Assembly: GCF_901875635.1 (NCBI RefSeq)
Contig: NZ_CABFMN010000071.1
Span: 1-64,000, forward strand
Source: Xylophilus ampelinus
GTDB lineage: Bacteria > Pseudomonadota > Gammaproteobacteria > Burkholderiales > Burkholderiaceae_C
DNA: 64,000 nt
Reading direction: 5' to 3'
The first letter of the stretch is position 1. Every line of letters starts with the position of its first letter. The position numbers and the translations under genes are program-made. The notes beneath the pieces were generated by a model. It saw only the letters and a list, made by a program, of their open reading frames with translations, searched no databases and was not told where the DNA came from. Shown here piece after piece: positions 62,167-64,000 of the stretch.

Positions 62167-62245
62167 GATTGTTGGGGCACCATCTTGCGATGACAAGCGG
62201 CGGCACCTGCCGCTCGGCTATCGATAACCCTGAGAGGCTGACACC

Positions 62246-63877
62246 ATGGAGACAACCACCGCGGCACCTGCCCTGCCCGTTCGCCCGCAGCAGCCGCTGC
62301 ACGAGTACCTGCGCACCCACGCCCGCGAGCGGCCCCAACACCCCGCGTGCGTCTGGTACGGCGCCGCGATGAACTGGGCCGAGCTCGACCGCGCGAGCGA
62401 CGCCTTCGGCGCCCGCCTGCAGGCGCTGGGCGTGAAGAAGGGCGACCCGGTGGTGCTCTTCCTCAACAACTGCCCGCAGTACATCGTCGCGCACTACGGC
62501 ATCCAGAAGATCGGTGCCATCGTCTGCCCGAGCGGCCCGCTCAACAAGGAGCACGAGCTGGCCTACCAGGTGAACGACCTGAAAGCCCGCGTGATCGTCG
62601 CGGCGTCGAACCTGCTGCCGGTGGTGGACAAGGTCAGGCCCGACAGCGCGCTGCAGCATGTCTTCGCGGTGCACTACGCCGACCTGCTGCCGCCCTCGCC
62701 CACGCTGGACTTGCCCGCCGAACTGGCGGCAGCCCAGAAGGAGCCACGCACCGTGCCCGCCGGCTGCGAGGACTTCCTCGCCGCCATGCAGGGCGATGCG
62801 AAGCCCGCATCCGTGGACATCGCGCTCGACGACGTGGCGCTCATGACCTACACCTCGGGCACCACCGGCCTGCCCAAGGGCGCCATGCTCAGCTACGGCA
62901 ACGCCCTCTTCAAGACCACGATGTGCGCCGACTGCAACGGCGTCACGGGCGACGACGTGCTGCTGTCCATCGCGCCGCTGTACCACATCGCCGGCATGCT
63001 GATGGGCGTGAACGTGCCCGTGGTCACCGGCGCCACGAGCGTGCTGCTGCACCGCTTCGACCCGCGCACGGCACTGCAGGCCATCGAGCGCTACCGAGTC
63101 ACCTGGTGGTACAGCATCGCGCCCATGAACGTGGCGTGCATGCAGGTGCCGGGCGCGGCGGACTTCGACCTGTCCAGCCTGAAGATGAACCCGGTCACCA
63201 GCTTCGGCATCGCCTTCACCGAGCCGCTGGCCAGGCAGTGGCAGGCGATCGCGAAGCACTGCACCTCGCAGGAGGCGGCGTACGGCCTGTCGGAGACGCA
63301 CACCTGCGACACCTACACCCCGGCCGGCCAGGCGAAGTGGGGCACGCAGGGCATCCCGGTGCCGGGCGTGACCATCCGCATCCTCGACCCCGACACCGGC
63401 AAGGAGTTGCCCACAGGCGAGGTGGGCGAGATCGTGCTGCGCAGCCCCGGCACCTTCAAGGGCTACTGGAACAAGCCCGAGGCCACGGCCGCCACGCTGC
63501 GCGACGGCTGGGTGCACACCGGCGACATGGGCAGCTTCGATGCCGACGGCTACCTGCGCTTCATCGGCCGCTTCAAGGAGATGATCAAGGTCTCGGGCTA
63601 CAGCGTGTTCCCCGAGGAGGTCGAGACCATCCTCATCAAGCACCCCGCCGTGGCCCAGGCCGCAGTCATCGCCCAAGCCGACGCCGAGAAGGGCGAGGTG
63701 GTGAAGGCCTTCATCGTGAAGAAGCCGGGCGCCGACGTCACCGCCGACCAGCTCGTCGCCTGGTCGCGCGAGAACATGGCGCCCTACAAGACGCCCAGGC
63801 ACGTGCGCTTCATCGACGCGCTGCCCGCAACCGGGGCGGGCAAGGTGCTGCGGCGCATGCTCAAGGATCTGGACTGA
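62246..63877 (+). CDS. AMP-dependent acyl-CoA synthetase
   Basis: 543 residues, ANL superfamily. Activates a carboxylic acid with ATP and joins it to CoA. P-loop LMTYTSGTTGLPKGAML (~195-211), core motif YGLSETHTCD, GWVHTGDMGSFDADGYLRFI, hinge GRFKEMIKVSGYSVFP, and catalytic Lys in PATGAGKVLRRML. Length fits long-chain or aromatic acyl-CoA ligases; the acid is not readable. Divergent from the TetR gene and near an ABC binding protein. Downstream lies repeat E2. Confidence 0.92.
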   Translation: METTTAAPALPVRPQQPLHEYLRTHARERPQHPACVWYGAAMNWAELDRASDAFGARLQALGVKKGDPVVLFLNNCPQYIVAHYGIQKIGAIVCPSGPLNKEHELAYQVNDLKARVIVAASNLLPVVDKVRPDSALQHVFAVHYADLLPPSPTLDLPAELAAAQKEPRTVPAGCEDFLAAMQGDAKPASVDIALDDVALMTYTSGTTGLPKGAMLSYGNALFKTTMCADCNGVTGDDVLLSIAPLYHIAGMLMGVNVPVVTGATSVLLHRFDPRTALQAIERYRVTWWYSIAPMNVACMQVPGAADFDLSSLKMNPVTSFGIAFTEPLARQWQAIAKHCTSQEAAYGLSETHTCDTYTPAGQAKWGTQGIPVPGVTIRILDPDTGKELPTGEVGEIVLRSPGTFKGYWNKPEATAATLRDGWVHTGDMGSFDADGYLRFIGRFKEMIKVSGYSVFPEEVETILIKHPAVAQAAVIAQADAEKGEVVKAFIVKKPGADVTADQLVAWSRENMAPYKTPRHVRFIDALPATGAGKVLRRMLKDLD

Positions 63878-63885
63878 GAACCCGA

Positions 63886-64000
63886 ATACGGGCAGCCGAA
63901 CGCAGAGGGCGCGAAAGTTTCGCAAAGGGCGCAGAAAAGAACATCAAAGGGAATTTTTTGACTTCGTTCTGCGTCCTCTGCGTGATCTTTGCGCCCTCTG
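63886..64000. repeat. ~115-bp hairpin repeat, copy E2 (cut by window edge)
   Basis: Left arm GCAGAGGGCGCGAAAGTTTC and right arm TTCTGCGTCCTCTGCGTGAT around an AACATCAAAGGGAATT loop, the same layout as copy E1 near proA. It starts ~9 bp after the ligase stop and continues past the window. Confidence 0.8.

Overview
The window looks like chromosomal DNA of a high-GC betaproteobacterium, most likely a Comamonadaceae member close to Variovorax or related genera. The reasons are the protein families and gene order (leuS-lptE-holA-proA, a proteobacterial-type gshA, a GTG-started 88-residue infA, phaM and phasins), the strong G/C third-position bias, and many short intergenic repeats that I associate with that family. 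There are no rRNA or tRNA genes, no CRISPR array and no transposase.

Layout. 1-5.7 kb: a minus-strand glycogen/alpha-glucan operon (GH13 alpha-glucosidase, glgB, glgX; glgX runs off the left edge). 5.8-15.1 kb: plus-strand housekeeping genes leuS, lptE, holA, proA, gshA and kup. 15.1-16.1 kb: a gene-poor nest of inverted repeats. 16.1-21.8 kb: flavin reductase, DUF2127, GST, LysR regulator, DUF4230, FIST protein and the PHA-granule regulator phaM. 22.0-26.6 kb: a copper locus with two PCuAC-type chaperones (one fused to DUF1775), a TonB-dependent receptor and a DUF2946-like protein. 26.6-29.4 kb: TraB/GumN-like, VOC and MORN-repeat proteins. 29.5-33.7 kb: type IV pilus genes pilU, pilT and pilA (with a sigma-54 promoter), yggS and a Sel1-like protein. 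33.7-44.5 kb: a glycan locus (TMTC-like GT-C protein, polyprenyl-phosphate-sugar-type GT2, flippase, glf, four further glycosyltransferases, a UDP-sugar dehydrogenase), much of it AT-richer than its surroundings and probably acquired. 44.7-52.1 kb: gdhA, a small P-loop kinase, the bphO-bphP phytochrome operon, a DUF2242 lipoprotein, a response regulator and arginase. 52.4-56.7 kb: two phasin-like genes, a TetR regulator, an alpha/beta hydrolase, and an RNA-binding protein/infA group. 56.7-64 kb: a self-sufficient CYP102-like P450-reductase fusion, a branched-chain-type ABC binding protein, a TetR regulator and a divergent acyl-CoA ligase.

The most unusual signal is a dispersed repeat of about 60 bp found ten times. 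Its core, from TAGCTGC to GCAGCC, is exactly 35 nt in every copy. Five copies lie inside protein-coding sequence: leuS, proA, yggS, and the signal-peptide regions of two copper proteins. The four sense-strand coding copies are all read in the same frame. Several other repeat families (a ~120-bp element in two copies, a ~115-bp hairpin element in two copies, CTCTCCC/GGGAGAG palindromes, a GAGCCTGTCGAAG palindrome) decorate the gaps and in places touch start codons, a stop codon or ribosome binding sites.

The second point of interest is pilA followed by a TMTC-like GT-C enzyme and a polyprenyl-phosphate glycosyltransferase. This arrangement suggests pilin glycosylation. The pilA terminator hairpin lies inside the coding start of the GT-C gene.
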